The notes below the pieces were generated by a model that saw nothing but the letters and a program-made list of their open reading frames with translations, did not search any database and had not been told where the DNA came from. Below are positions 1 through 8,331 of a stretch of DNA of 64,000 nucleotides, in pieces (position 1 is the first letter of the stretch; the number at the start of each line of letters is the position of its first letter). The stretch spans positions 1 through 64,000 of the forward strand of contig NZ_CP111043.1 in assembly GCF_026250525.1 (NCBI RefSeq). The letters are read 5' to 3'. Both the position numbers and the translations under genes were made by a program. The DNA comes from Chondrinema litorale (GTDB lineage Bacteria; Bacteroidota; Bacteroidia; Cytophagales; Flammeovirgaceae).

Positions 1-2400
1 GCAGGCCAAAAATATATCGGTGAGATGGAGCAGCAGGTGAAAGATGTACTCCAATCGCTTGCTGAGGCAAAAAATAGCCTTTGGATTATTCCTAGATTTC
101 ACGAACTGGTTTTAGCTGGTAGACATCAGTATTCTACCATTAGCATACTCGATCAGGTTTTACCCTTTGTAGAAAGTGGCGAAGTGAGAATTATCGGTGA
201 GTTGAGTCCTTCTAACTTAGAAAGAACCATACAGCAATTTCCGCAGTTGTTGGGTACTTTCGAAATCATTAGAATAGATGAATCTAGCAAAAACTTTACA
301 GTTGAATTAGCCAAAGATTGGATTAAAGCAGACACCAATAAATCTCTTTGGAGCAAATTTTCTGATGATGATATTGAAGAAGTTTACCAGCTTTCTAGCC
401 AGTATCTTTCGCATAAGCAAAACCCGGGAAACTTGCTCGATTTGCTCAAGCAAACCAAAAAGCTGATCGTTTCTAAAAAAGATGCTTCTTACCAAATTGA
501 TATAAAGGATTTTATTCAGTCACTTTCCAACACAACTGGCTTACCAGAAAACATTCTTGACGACAGCGAAAAGCTCGATCTCGATTACTTAAAAAATCAT
601 TTTTCTACCAAGGTAATCGGTCAAGATGATGCAGTAAATACCATTATCGAGCGGGTTGCAATGATTAAGGCCGGCTTAACCGACCCAAGCAAACCATCTG
701 GTATTTTTCTATTTGTAGGCCCTACCGGAACTGGTAAAACAGAAATTGCCAAGACACTAGCGGAGTATCTTTTTGGCTCACCAGAAAGGCTTATCAGGCT
801 AGATATGAGTGAGTTTCAAAATCACGACTCCATCTATAAATTACTTGGAGATAGTTACGATTCTTTTGATGATACTTCCCTCATTAATAAAATCAGAAAA
901 AATCCTTTTTCAGTAATTCTGCTTGATGAGTTCGAAAAAGCCCATCCTACTATCTGGGATTTCTTCCTTCAAGTTTTTGATGATGGTAGACTGTCAGACA
1001 CCAGAGGTTTAACCGCCGATTTTAGAAATTCCATCATCATACTCACATCTAATTTGGGTGCAAGTTTACCTGCAAGTACAAACAGAATTGGATTTAACAC
1101 CTCAGAGGAACACACTGATATTGATGCAAATATATTAGCCAGTATTCAAGATACATTTAGACCGGAATTTGTAAACAGAATTGATAAAGTGGTTGTATTT
1201 AATCCGCTGACTAAAGCAGTTGCCAAGCAAATTCTCAAAAACGAACTCAAAAAAGTATTAACTCGAAGAGGTTTAAGAAGAAAGAAATGGGAGCTCGATT
1301 TCGAAGATTCAGCCCTAGATTTTTTACTGGACAAAGGCTTTTCAAGCACAATGGGCGCTCGTCCGCTTAAACGTGTTATAGAGAAATATTTACTTGCTCC
1401 ACTGGCAATCACTATTGTAAACCACAACTTCCCGAAAGGCAATCAATTTTTGTTGGTTGGTGTAGGAAAAGATAAATTGAAAGTAGAGTTTATCGATCCA
1501 GATGAGCCACAATATACTTGGGAACAGAAGAAGAAAATACTTGAAAACCAAGAAGTTAAATCTAAAGAGTTAAGCTTAAAAGAGATTGTACTCGATTCAA
1601 ATGGTGTGCTCTCTGAATTTAGACTAATTGAAAACGAGTTGAAGAAACTTGATGAAAATATTAAGGAAAATGGCATAGAAGAAACCAAAACCGAATTGTT
1701 GCAAGAAATGGCAGTTCCTGATTTTTGGAATAGTGCCGATAGGTTTGAAGTTTTGGCAGAAGTTGAGTTTATCGACCGATTTGAAAGTGCTTATGAAACT
1801 GCTCAAAACCTTTTCAATCGCTTAAATGATACTGAAAAAGAACGCCTCTCTTATGACGCTAGATTAATAAAAAAACTGGCAGAGCGAATTTACTTACTAA
1901 AAGAAGCTTTAAATTCTTATTTGGATGAAATTCCGCAAGATGCTTTTATCAAGATTGAGTTTGACAAGAATTCTGAAAACTACGGAGCCAAGATAGAAAG
2001 CATGTATGCTTCTTGGGCTAAAACCAGAAACATGAACATGCGAGAATTAAAAAGTGTGGATGAAGTTTCTGAAATTGCCCGCTACTTTTCTGTGTCTGGA
2101 TTTGCTGCTTTTAATATTCTGAATAAAGAATCTGGTTATCATATTTTTGAAGTGCAGCATGATAAATCAGAAAAGGTTGAAAAGCATAAAGTGAAGGTGA
2201 TTGTGCTCCCTATGGAATTGGAAGATTACAGATTAAAAGATGTAAATACTGTAATTAACCGATTTGAATATCAGAAAAATCAAAAAAACACCCGTCGCTA
2301 TAAGTTACAAAAATCACCAGTAATAAAAGATTTGAAGAACAATTGGCAAACTGGCAAAACAGATCGTGTGCTATTCGGAGACTTCGATTTGTTTGAATGA
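1..2400 (+). CDS. ClpB-like AAA+ ATPase fused to a degenerate RF2-like domain (5' end outside window)
   Basis: The reading frame is open to the left edge, and the codons before the first internal ATG (nt 25) already match the ClpA/B segment that follows Walker A of the first ATPase module, so the gene starts upstream. Residues are numbered from that ATG. The first module (about 1-100) is dead: the Walker B Asp-Glu is Pro23-Arg24 and the arginine fingers are gone. No ClpB middle domain is present. The second module keeps Walker A (GPTGTGKT, 232-239), Walker B (D301, E302), sensor 1, arginine finger R385 and sensor 2 (GARPLKR, 444-450), but the GYVG pore loop is replaced by acidic residues around 276-283. 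From about 540 to the end it aligns by eye with peptide-chain release factor 2: PDFWN (565-569), a block at about 653-670 and RRYKL near 757. The SPF codon-reading motif and the whole GGQ region are missing. A role on ribosomes or in protein quality control is inference. Confidence 0.88.
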   Translation, partial: AGQKYIGEMEQQVKDVLQSLAEAKNSLWIIPRFHELVLAGRHQYSTISILDQVLPFVESGEVRIIGELSPSNLERTIQQFPQLLGTFEIIRIDESSKNFTVELAKDWIKADTNKSLWSKFSDDDIEEVYQLSSQYLSHKQNPGNLLDLLKQTKKLIVSKKDASYQIDIKDFIQSLSNTTGLPENILDDSEKLDLDYLKNHFSTKVIGQDDAVNTIIERVAMIKAGLTDPSKPSGIFLFVGPTGTGKTEIAKTLAEYLFGSPERLIRLDMSEFQNHDSIYKLLGDSYDSFDDTSLINKIRKNPFSVILLDEFEKAHPTIWDFFLQVFDDGRLSDTRGLTADFRNSIIILTSNLGASLPASTNRIGFNTSEEHTDIDANILASIQDTFRPEFVNRIDKVVVFNPLTKAVAKQILKNELKKVLTRRGLRRKKWELDFEDSALDFLLDKGFSSTMGARPLKRVIEKYLLAPLAITIVNHNFPKGNQFLLVGVGKDKLKVEFIDPDEPQYTWEQKKKILENQEVKSKELSLKEIVLDSNGVLSEFRLIENELKKLDENIKENGIEETKTELLQEMAVPDFWNSADRFEVLAEVEFIDRFESAYETAQNLFNRLNDTEKERLSYDARLIKKLAERIYLLKEALNSYLDEIPQDAFIKIEFDKNSENYGAKIESMYASWAKTRNMNMRELKSVDEVSEIARYFSVSGFAAFNILNKESGYHIFEVQHDKSEKVEKHKVKVIVLPMELEDYRLKDVNTVINRFEYQKNQKNTRRYKLQKSPVIKDLKNNWQTGKTDRVLFGDFDLFE

Positions 2401-2408
2401 TGTTAATT

Positions 2409-2448
2409 AAAAAGCAGGATGTAAATGTAATTATGTCCTACTTTTTTT
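2409..2448. terminator. Likely shared terminator between convergent genes
   Basis: An A-run, GCAGGA, a 16-nt loop, TCCTAC and a T-run form a hairpin with one C-A mismatch. It lies between the ATPase gene and the convergent transporter gene and has a tract on both sides, so it could serve both strands. Confidence 0.5.
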
Positions 2449-2470
2449 AATTCTTTATTTTCCAGATTAT

Positions 2471-3919
2471 TTAAAAAACAAGCGGAATTAAGGTCTTGTA
2501 CATTATTATTAAAAGGAGTATCGAAATGATGTTTAACACCACTCCTGCTTTCACCATGTCTGAGACTTTTATATGTCCACTGGCAAAAACAATTGCATTA
2601 GGTGGGGTTGCCATTGGCAGCATAAATGCGCAACTAGATGCAATAGTAACTGGAATCGCTACAAAAAGAGGCTCCACGCCCAAACCTTGAGCAATGCCTC
2701 CAACTACCGGTAGTAAAATAGTAACTAATGCTACATTGCTCATTACTTCTGTCATAAACAGCATTACAGCAATAATAATAGAAACAATGGCAAAGTTGCT
2801 CAAAGTATTATTCTCTGCTATAGATGAGCCGATTAAATCAATAATACCCGTTTTTTGCATCGCTCCTGCCATACTCAAACCTCCTCCAAAAAGCAATAAA
2901 ATACCCCAAGGTAATTTCTCAGTGTCTTTCCATTCTAATAGAAACAATCCTTTCTTCAAATTAAAAGGAACAAAAAATACTACTAAAGCAAAAAACATCG
3001 CAATGGTAGGATCGCTTAATTCTATAAATTCGAAATAAGGCTGAATTTGCGTTCTGAAAACCCAAAAGAAAGCTGTAAAAAAGAAAATTACAGAAACTTG
3101 CTTTTCCTGCCCACTCATTTTACCAAGCTTTTTGTATTCCTCATCTACAATTTCTGCTGAACCCTCAAACTTCCCTAACTTATTGGGAAACATCACTTTA
3201 ACCAATACAAAGAAAGTAATGGCTAACAACACTGCGGCAAAAGGAAAACCTATTATCATCCATTGGGCAAATGGTACTTCGTATTGGTAAGTATTCTCCA
3301 TAAAGCCTCTAAAAACTACATTTGGTGGAGTACCTACTAAAGTTGCTACACCACCAATATTAGCGGCATAGGCAATACCGATCATAATACTTAAAGCAAA
3401 GTTTTTCTGTCTTATGGTAAGTTCTTCTTTGTTCTTTAAAAAAATACCTATCACAGATGAAGCGATAGGTAACATCATTACGGCAGTAGCTGTATTACTA
3501 ATCCACATACTGAGCAATGCGGTTGCCAACATAAAACCTAAGATAATTCCATTGGCATTTGTACCTGTCAGTTTGATAATACTAAGCGCAATTCTTCTGT
3601 GGAGATTCCATTTTTCCATGGCTAGTGCTATTACAAAACCACCCATAAATAAATAGACTATTGGTGAGCTGTATGGAGCAGCCGCTTCTGCCATTTTATA
3701 CAATCCTAAAAGCGGGAAAAAAATCATGGGGATTAAGGCAGTCGCTGCAATGGGAATTGCTTCTGTTATCCACCACATCAACATTAATGCAGCAACGGCA
3801 ATAACTTTATTTGCTTCTGGGCTTAAAGAATCAAACAGTGGGAACAAAAGAAATGTTATAAATAATACAGGACCAGCGACAAGGCCTATTTTTTTTGATA
3901 ATGGGTATTTATCTTCCAA
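2471..3919 (-). CDS. DASS/SLC13 family sodium:dicarboxylate (anion) symporter
   Basis: This 482-residue inner-membrane protein is hydrophobic throughout. It carries the hallmarks of the divalent anion:Na+ symporter family: WWITEAIP near residues 49-56, the first substrate/sodium SNTATA motif at 141-146, a second SN motif in the C-terminal half (MSNVALVT) and a TPPN turn in each half. Members such as SdcS and NaDC import succinate, malate, fumarate or related dianions with sodium; the exact substrate cannot be read from sequence. Length is normal for the family. It is transcribed alone, convergent with the ATPase gene. The start ATG is followed by a short charged segment and then the first membrane helix, as expected. 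Confidence 0.9.
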   Translation of the reverse strand: MEDKYPLSKKIGLVAGPVLFITFLLFPLFDSLSPEANKVIAVAALMLMWWITEAIPIAATALIPMIFFPLLGLYKMAEAAAPYSSPIVYLFMGGFVIALAMEKWNLHRRIALSIIKLTGTNANGIILGFMLATALLSMWISNTATAVMMLPIASSVIGIFLKNKEELTIRQKNFALSIMIGIAYAANIGGVATLVGTPPNVVFRGFMENTYQYEVPFAQWMIIGFPFAAVLLAITFFVLVKVMFPNKLGKFEGSAEIVDEEYKKLGKMSGQEKQVSVIFFFTAFFWVFRTQIQPYFEFIELSDPTIAMFFALVVFFVPFNLKKGLFLLEWKDTEKLPWGILLLFGGGLSMAGAMQKTGIIDLIGSSIAENNTLSNFAIVSIIIAVMLFMTEVMSNVALVTILLPVVGGIAQGLGVEPLFVAIPVTIASSCAFMLPMATPPNAIVFASGHIKVSDMVKAGVVLNIISILLLIIMYKTLIPLVF

Positions 3920-4133
3920 ATTTTATTTAATTTATCCGCTTACAGAGAGTTTATCTGCATAAATTTAAGCCGATTATTTAAATATTTAAAAAAAATACTA
4001 CAATAGTACAGAAAACTCCGATTTTTGGAATGCAATTTATGGTATCTAAATACCAGCTTAGTACAATTTAGTAACCGATTTTTTTTATTATCGTAGACAC
4101 AAATGCATTTTTTTGATTAAATAAGATCTTGTC

Positions 4134-4913
4134 ATGAATTTTTCTAAATTTTCAACAAACATCATTATAGCATTACTATTATTTTCGGCTTGTGTACCTA
4201 AAAAAGAACACGAAGAAGTAAAAGCTAGGCTAGACTCTCTCACTGTAGCAAAAGAAAAAGAAGAAACACTTCTTTTAGAAATGGATTCTAAAATGGATTC
4301 TATTGGTATTTTATTAGACTCAATAGAGGTACAAGAAGAAGGCATTATGCTAAACTTAGAAAACGGTATTAGATACGACGATTATGTGGGTAGAATAGCT
4401 CAAATACAAGAATACATGGATAGAACCAACAACGAGCTCAAACAACTCGAAGATGCTTTGGTTAAATCTGAAAACGATAATAAAGTTTACAGAAACATTG
4501 TAGCAAAATATAAAAAAATGGTAGCTGAGAAAGACGAAACTATTTCTCAATTACAAGAAAGAATAGCCACTTACGAAGAAGAAAAAGTTGCTTTGGTAAG
4601 AACTGTTGACTTACAAAACGAAGAACTAACAGAATTACAAAACCAAGTAACACAACAACAAAATGAAATAGGCCAACTATCTGACGACCTCGACTCTTCT
4701 CAAACAGAAAACGTAAAAGTAAAAGCAGAGAAATTCTTTTCACTAGCTCAATCTACCGAAGCACTTGCTGAAAAAACAAGTAGTTTTCTGAATGGGAAAA
4801 AGAAAAAAGCTTATTACAGACAAGCACATGATTATTACAGACAGGCATTTGAACTAGATGCTGACTTAACAGAAGCTTATACTAAAATGGAAGAACTAGA
4901 GTCTAAATTTTAG
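4134..4913 (+). CDS. Coiled-coil lipoprotein with TPR-like C terminus
   Basis: A signal peptide ends in a lipobox (LFSAC, lipidated Cys20). Residues from about 23 to 200 are rich in Glu, Lys, Gln and Leu with heptad character and are predicted by eye to be one long coiled coil. The last 60 residues (repeated YYRQA elements) look like a single TPR-type helical hairpin. No enzymatic motif is seen. By composition it resembles envelope scaffolding lipoproteins, but I cannot assign it to a named family. It sits 53 nt before the phosphopantetheinyl transferase gene on the same strand and may be cotranscribed with it. Confidence 0.8.
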   Translation: MNFSKFSTNIIIALLLFSACVPKKEHEEVKARLDSLTVAKEKEETLLLEMDSKMDSIGILLDSIEVQEEGIMLNLENGIRYDDYVGRIAQIQEYMDRTNNELKQLEDALVKSENDNKVYRNIVAKYKKMVAEKDETISQLQERIATYEEEKVALVRTVDLQNEELTELQNQVTQQQNEIGQLSDDLDSSQTENVKVKAEKFFSLAQSTEALAEKTSSFLNGKKKKAYYRQAHDYYRQAFELDADLTEAYTKMEELESKF

Positions 4914-4966
4914 TTGAGTAAATAATCACTGCTAATGTCTGCCATTAACAATCAACAAATAGAAGT

Positions 4967-5662
4967 ATGCCAATTATTCAAAAACAACAAGTGAATGACT
5001 ACCTCAGTTTAGCTATTTGGAAAATAGACGAACAGGAAAATCAACTCACTGCTCTAACTAGAGATGAATTTTTGCCAGACGAAATTTCATCAATGAAATC
5101 GCCTCTAAAGAGATGTCAGACATTAGCAGGCAGGTTAATCGTAAATTATTTGACAGAAGATGCAAATTGCAGGTATTCTGGAGTAGACAAAGATGAAAAT
5201 GGAAAACCGTATTTGGTAGGTCTTAACTCTCATATTAGTATATCGCATACATTAGATATGGCAGTTGCGACTTTTAATTCGCTATGTAAAACAGGCGTAG
5301 ATGCTGAAGTAATTAGCAACAGAATATTAAAAGTTGCTCCAAGAGTTTTATCTCAAAAAGAATTAAACTGTATTGGAAATAATGAAGAAGAAGCCACTAT
5401 TTACTGGTGTGCAAAAGAAGCACTTTATAAGCTTAATGGAGAAAAGGGACTCACATTTACAAACGACCTGTATGTAGAAAAAAAATTAGGGGTAAATGAT
5501 TTTAGCGGTTATATAATTTCGCAAAACTTCACCTATAAAGTTGATCTACATTGCTTTAAGATTGAACAAGTCGTTTTTGTTTATTCTTCTGAAGTTAAAA
5601 AATTAGAAAATTGCATAGAAATAGGGGTAGAAAATCAGTATACCAATAGCACCAGCAATTAA
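4967..5662 (+). CDS. 4'-phosphopantetheinyl transferase (Sfp superfamily)
   Basis: It transfers the phosphopantetheine arm of coenzyme A onto a serine of acyl- or peptidyl-carrier proteins. The diagnostic magnesium-binding GVDAE (D112, E114) and the W-x-x-KEA-x-x-K element (W147, K150, E151, K155) are present, along with the upstream KPYL and SISH segments (80-83, 91-94). At 231 residues it matches the Sfp/AcpT group rather than the short AcpS. No carrier-protein or polyketide genes are nearby, so it may be the general enzyme for fatty-acid ACP. Its last 60 nt overlap the 3' end of the convergent DgkA-like gene. Confidence 0.92.
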   Translation: MPIIQKQQVNDYLSLAIWKIDEQENQLTALTRDEFLPDEISSMKSPLKRCQTLAGRLIVNYLTEDANCRYSGVDKDENGKPYLVGLNSHISISHTLDMAVATFNSLCKTGVDAEVISNRILKVAPRVLSQKELNCIGNNEEEATIYWCAKEALYKLNGEKGLTFTNDLYVEKKLGVNDFSGYIISQNFTYKVDLHCFKIEQVVFVYSSEVKKLENCIEIGVENQYTNSTSN

Positions 5663-5977
5663 TACTGATATAAAAACCGCAGCCGCCGCTATATCTTTCA
5701 CCTTTCCCGCAAGAGGATGTTGCTGTGGGTGAAGCAAATCAATAGTTTTTTCTATTGACGTATTAAATGCTTCACTTAACCATACTAACCCTGTAGCAAG
5801 CACAATCCATAACCATTCTTGCCTGGTAAGTTCAAAATACCAGGCAAGAATAAAAACAAAAACTCCTACCGGAAAGTGAAAGAAAAAATTATGATCGCTG
5901 GAAAGGAATTTTATACCTCTAAAAGCATGTCTGAAACTTTTTAATTCTTTTATAAAGTATTCTAAGACTTTCTTCAT
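5603..5977 (-). CDS. dgkA: Diacylglycerol/undecaprenol kinase, DgkA family
   Basis: This small integral-membrane kinase phosphorylates a lipid alcohol (diacylglycerol or undecaprenol) using ATP. The 124 residues contain the family signature around 68-80 (SEAFNTSIEKTID), with the catalytic-type Glu69 and metal-ligand-type Glu76, and three hydrophobic helices at about 33-48, 54-68 and 95-118. The length is normal for DgkA. Gram-positive members act on undecaprenol; which lipid is used here is unknown. Its 3' end lies inside the end of the phosphopantetheinyl transferase gene on the opposite strand. Confidence 0.9.
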   Translation of the reverse strand: MKKVLEYFIKELKSFRHAFRGIKFLSSDHNFFFHFPVGVFVFILAWYFELTRQEWLWIVLATGLVWLSEAFNTSIEKTIDLLHPQQHPLAGKVKDIAAAAVFISVLIAGAIGILIFYPYFYAIF

Positions 5978-6010
5978 GCTTAATTATCAATAAATTTTTA
6001 GCGGTTAATT

Positions 6011-6430
6011 TTACTTTTCAGCAATTGAATAATCGTAGCTGATCTCAGCAGTTTTTTCCAACATTTTTGCCACAGAACAATATTGATCTACTGATAATTT
6101 TAAAGCTCTTTCCACTTTTTTACTATCCAATTTACCAACCAGATGGAAATGTAAATGAATTTTTGTGAATACAGCAGGAACCGCACCTGGTTCTCTGTCT
6201 CCATCTATGGTAATTTTAATATCTTCTAGCTCTTGTTTTTGCTTCTTTAATATGCTTATTACATCAATCGCACTACAAGAACCAATGCCTGCTAACAAAA
6301 GCTGCATAGGTCTTACACCTTTGCCTTCTCCCCCAATAGCAGGTGAGCCATCAATAGAAACAATGTTACCATCTTCGTTCGAGGCTTCCATATGGTAAGC
6401 CTTATTTTTTCGATTTATCTCGATTTTCAT
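6011..6430 (-). CDS. OsmC/Ohr family thiol peroxidase-like protein
   Basis: OsmC-family proteins reduce organic hydroperoxides through two cysteines. Both are present: Cys52 in GSCSAIDV and Cys118 in QYCSVAKML, in the usual spacing for the YhfA-like subgroup. The protein is 139 residues, cytoplasmic and has no signal peptide. It ends 33 nt before the start of the same-strand DgkA-like gene, so the two may form a small operon, and it is divergent from the rhodanese gene across an 81-nt gap that must hold both promoters. Confidence 0.9.
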   Translation of the reverse strand: MKIEINRKNKAYHMEASNEDGNIVSIDGSPAIGGEGKGVRPMQLLLAGIGSCSAIDVISILKKQKQELEDIKITIDGDREPGAVPAVFTKIHLHFHLVGKLDSKKVERALKLSVDQYCSVAKMLEKTAEISYDYSIAEK

Positions 6431-6511
6431 CTATTACTTATTTGATAAAATAATTAATTTCAAAATTGGTAATTTTACATTCCAATCTTTCCAACTTTAA
6501 AACAAATAAAA

Positions 6512-6829
6512 ATGAAAGAAATCACAGTACAAGAATTAAAAAAATTAATGGATGATAAGGAGGATTTCCAATTAATAGATGTAAGAGAGGAAAATGAATT
6601 CAACTTTTGCAATATTAATGGTGAATTAATGCCCTTGGGAAGAATTCTTGATTTTGAAGAGGAAATTTCTAAAGATAAAAAAGTAGTAGTTCATTGTAGA
6701 AGTGGAGCAAGAAGTGCAAATGCTATTTTACAATTGGAAGATGCTTTCGGATACGACAATCTTTACAATTTAAAAGGAGGCATACTAGCTTATGCTAAAG
6801 AAATAGATCCATCGATCCCACAATATTAA
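6512..6829 (+). CDS. Single-domain rhodanese-like sulfurtransferase
   Basis: This compact 105-residue cytoplasmic rhodanese domain has LIDVRE near 21-26 and the active-site loop HCRSGARS with Cys62. The six-residue loop CRSGAR is the sulfurtransferase type, like GlpE and PspE, not the phosphatase type. It probably carries persulfide sulfur; donor and acceptor are unknown. It is followed by a strong terminator and is therefore probably monocistronic. Confidence 0.93.
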   Translation: MKEITVQELKKLMDDKEDFQLIDVREENEFNFCNINGELMPLGRILDFEEEISKDKKVVVHCRSGARSANAILQLEDAFGYDNLYNLKGGILAYAKEIDPSIPQY

Positions 6830-6838
6830 TATGTACTA

Positions 6839-6877
6839 GGGAGCTACTCAAAACGAATAGCTCCCCGTATTTTTTTG
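6839..6877 (+). terminator. Intrinsic terminator of the rhodanese gene
   Basis: GGGAGCTA and TAGCTCCC form an 8-bp stem over an 11-nt loop, followed by GTA and a run of seven T, ten bases after the stop codon. Confidence 0.85.
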
Positions 6878-6979
6878 CATCAAAGAAATTTCCTATTCTA
6901 AATTCCCGCAATTAAGGGGAGTATTTTTTAATGCTCAATTAAAATAATCTCAGTATCTTATCATGCCAACAAATAAAAT

Positions 6980-8266
6980 ATGATGCTGAAATTTACTAGT
7001 TCTCTCCTACTCTTCTATACAATTTTACAAGTAGCAGTTGCACAAGAAAAAGATTTAAACTTTTATTATTCGGAAGGAATTGCAGCATACAAAAAGAATG
7101 ATTTTTCAACTTTTCTCGAAAACTTTGAGCAAGCCTATAAAATCAGGCATGATCATCCGACTATAATGTATAATCTGGCAGCAGCTTATGCACTCAATCA
7201 TCAGGAGAACAAATCGCTAGCACTCTTAAACGAACTCATTACTTTTCGAGCCGATTCAAGTATTCTCTCTGATCCAGACTTTGAAATACTCCACCAAACA
7301 CAAGATTTCACTGATCTTACAAACAAAATAGCTCATCAAAATACATTGATTAATCTCACCAAAGAAGTTACTACTGTTCAAGGCAAATATCATCCAGAAG
7401 GAATTGCTTATGATGCAAAGAAAAACACTTTCTACATTAGCTCTATTAGAAAGGGATTGATTTTAAAAGTAGACAGAAATGGTGAAGTTTCAACCTTTTA
7501 CAATGCGAACAAAAACACTTGGTCTGTAAGTGGTTTAGCTATTGATAAAAAAAGAAACAGACTTTGGGCTTGTACAGTTGCTACACCAAACTTCGAAAAT
7601 TATAAAAAAGAAGATGAGGGCAAGTCTGCTATTTTATGTTTCAATCTTGCTAATGGAGATTTACTCAAAAGATACGATATACAAGATGAAAACCAACATT
7701 GGTTTGGTGACCTCACTATCAATAAACTGGGAAAAGTATATATTACAGATAGCAGCTTCCCTGCCATTTATCAAACTGAATTTGAAGCAGACAGCTTACA
7801 ACTATTAGCTCAATATCCAGAATTAAAATCTTTACAAGGTATAGCATTATCTAGCAATGAAAAATCGCTCTATTTTGTCGATTATGTAAAAGGCATTTTA
7901 AAAGTTGATATAGCAAAACCAGAACTTACTTATTTGGTAAAACATCACATGCATCCCTATCACTTAAAAGGAATTGATGGCTTATACTTCTATAAAAATA
8001 CTTTAGTGGCAATTCAAAATGGTGTAAAACCTATTAGGGTTTGCCAGTTTCAGATCAATAAGGCAGGAACTGAAATTGTTAACACCCAGCTTTTAGTAAA
8101 CGCTGATCCAAAATTTAATGAGCCCACATTAGGCACAATATCGAAAAGCAAATTTTACTTTATTGCCAACAGTCCTTGGGGATTATATAATAAGGATTTT
8201 GCATTGCCAGAAGACGACAAAATCCCTGAAACAATGATTGTAGAAACACTTCTAAACAAAAAGTAA
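6980..8266 (+). CDS. Secreted TPR plus SMP-30/NHL-type beta-propeller protein
   Basis: The N-terminal signal peptide ends near VAVAQ (residue 22). Residues of about 25-100 look like TPR-type helical pairs (YYSEGIAAYKKND, then a second helix pair with YNLAAAYAL). Residues of about 130-415 are a beta-propeller with repeated blade starts such as HPEGIAYD, VSGLAID and LQGIALS, characteristic of the SMP-30/gluconolactonase and NHL-like group. I cannot confirm the calcium-binding residues needed to call it a lactonase. It could be a periplasmic sugar-lactone hydrolase or a binding scaffold. The gene appears to stand alone. Confidence 0.82.
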   Translation: MMLKFTSSLLLFYTILQVAVAQEKDLNFYYSEGIAAYKKNDFSTFLENFEQAYKIRHDHPTIMYNLAAAYALNHQENKSLALLNELITFRADSSILSDPDFEILHQTQDFTDLTNKIAHQNTLINLTKEVTTVQGKYHPEGIAYDAKKNTFYISSIRKGLILKVDRNGEVSTFYNANKNTWSVSGLAIDKKRNRLWACTVATPNFENYKKEDEGKSAILCFNLANGDLLKRYDIQDENQHWFGDLTINKLGKVYITDSSFPAIYQTEFEADSLQLLAQYPELKSLQGIALSSNEKSLYFVDYVKGILKVDIAKPELTYLVKHHMHPYHLKGIDGLYFYKNTLVAIQNGVKPIRVCQFQINKAGTEIVNTQLLVNADPKFNEPTLGTISKSKFYFIANSPWGLYNKDFALPEDDKIPETMIVETLLNKK

Positions 8267-8296
8267 ATTTATGATAGAGCTGTAAGTCTGGTTTTG

Positions 8297-8304
8297 TAAT
8301 TTTG
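8297..8304 (+). promoter_or_regulatory. Possible -7 box (TAnnTTTG) for hemB
   Basis: TAATTTTG fits the Bacteroidota -7 consensus and sits 27 nt before the hemB ATG, but I see no good TTTG box at the expected distance upstream. Confidence 0.3.
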
Positions 8305-8331
8305 AGTGCTAATCAAAAATAAATAATCAGC

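Noticed and set aside
25..27. Start of the AAA+ gene at the first ATG
   Set aside because: In-frame codons before it match the conserved ClpA/B segment after Walker A, so the gene runs in from the left.
2496..3656. Plus-strand frames across the dicarboxylate transporter
   Set aside because: They lie antisense to a clear family member and show no homology features.
6012..6430. Plus-strand frame opposite OsmC
   Set aside because: No start context and it runs antisense to the clear OsmC gene.
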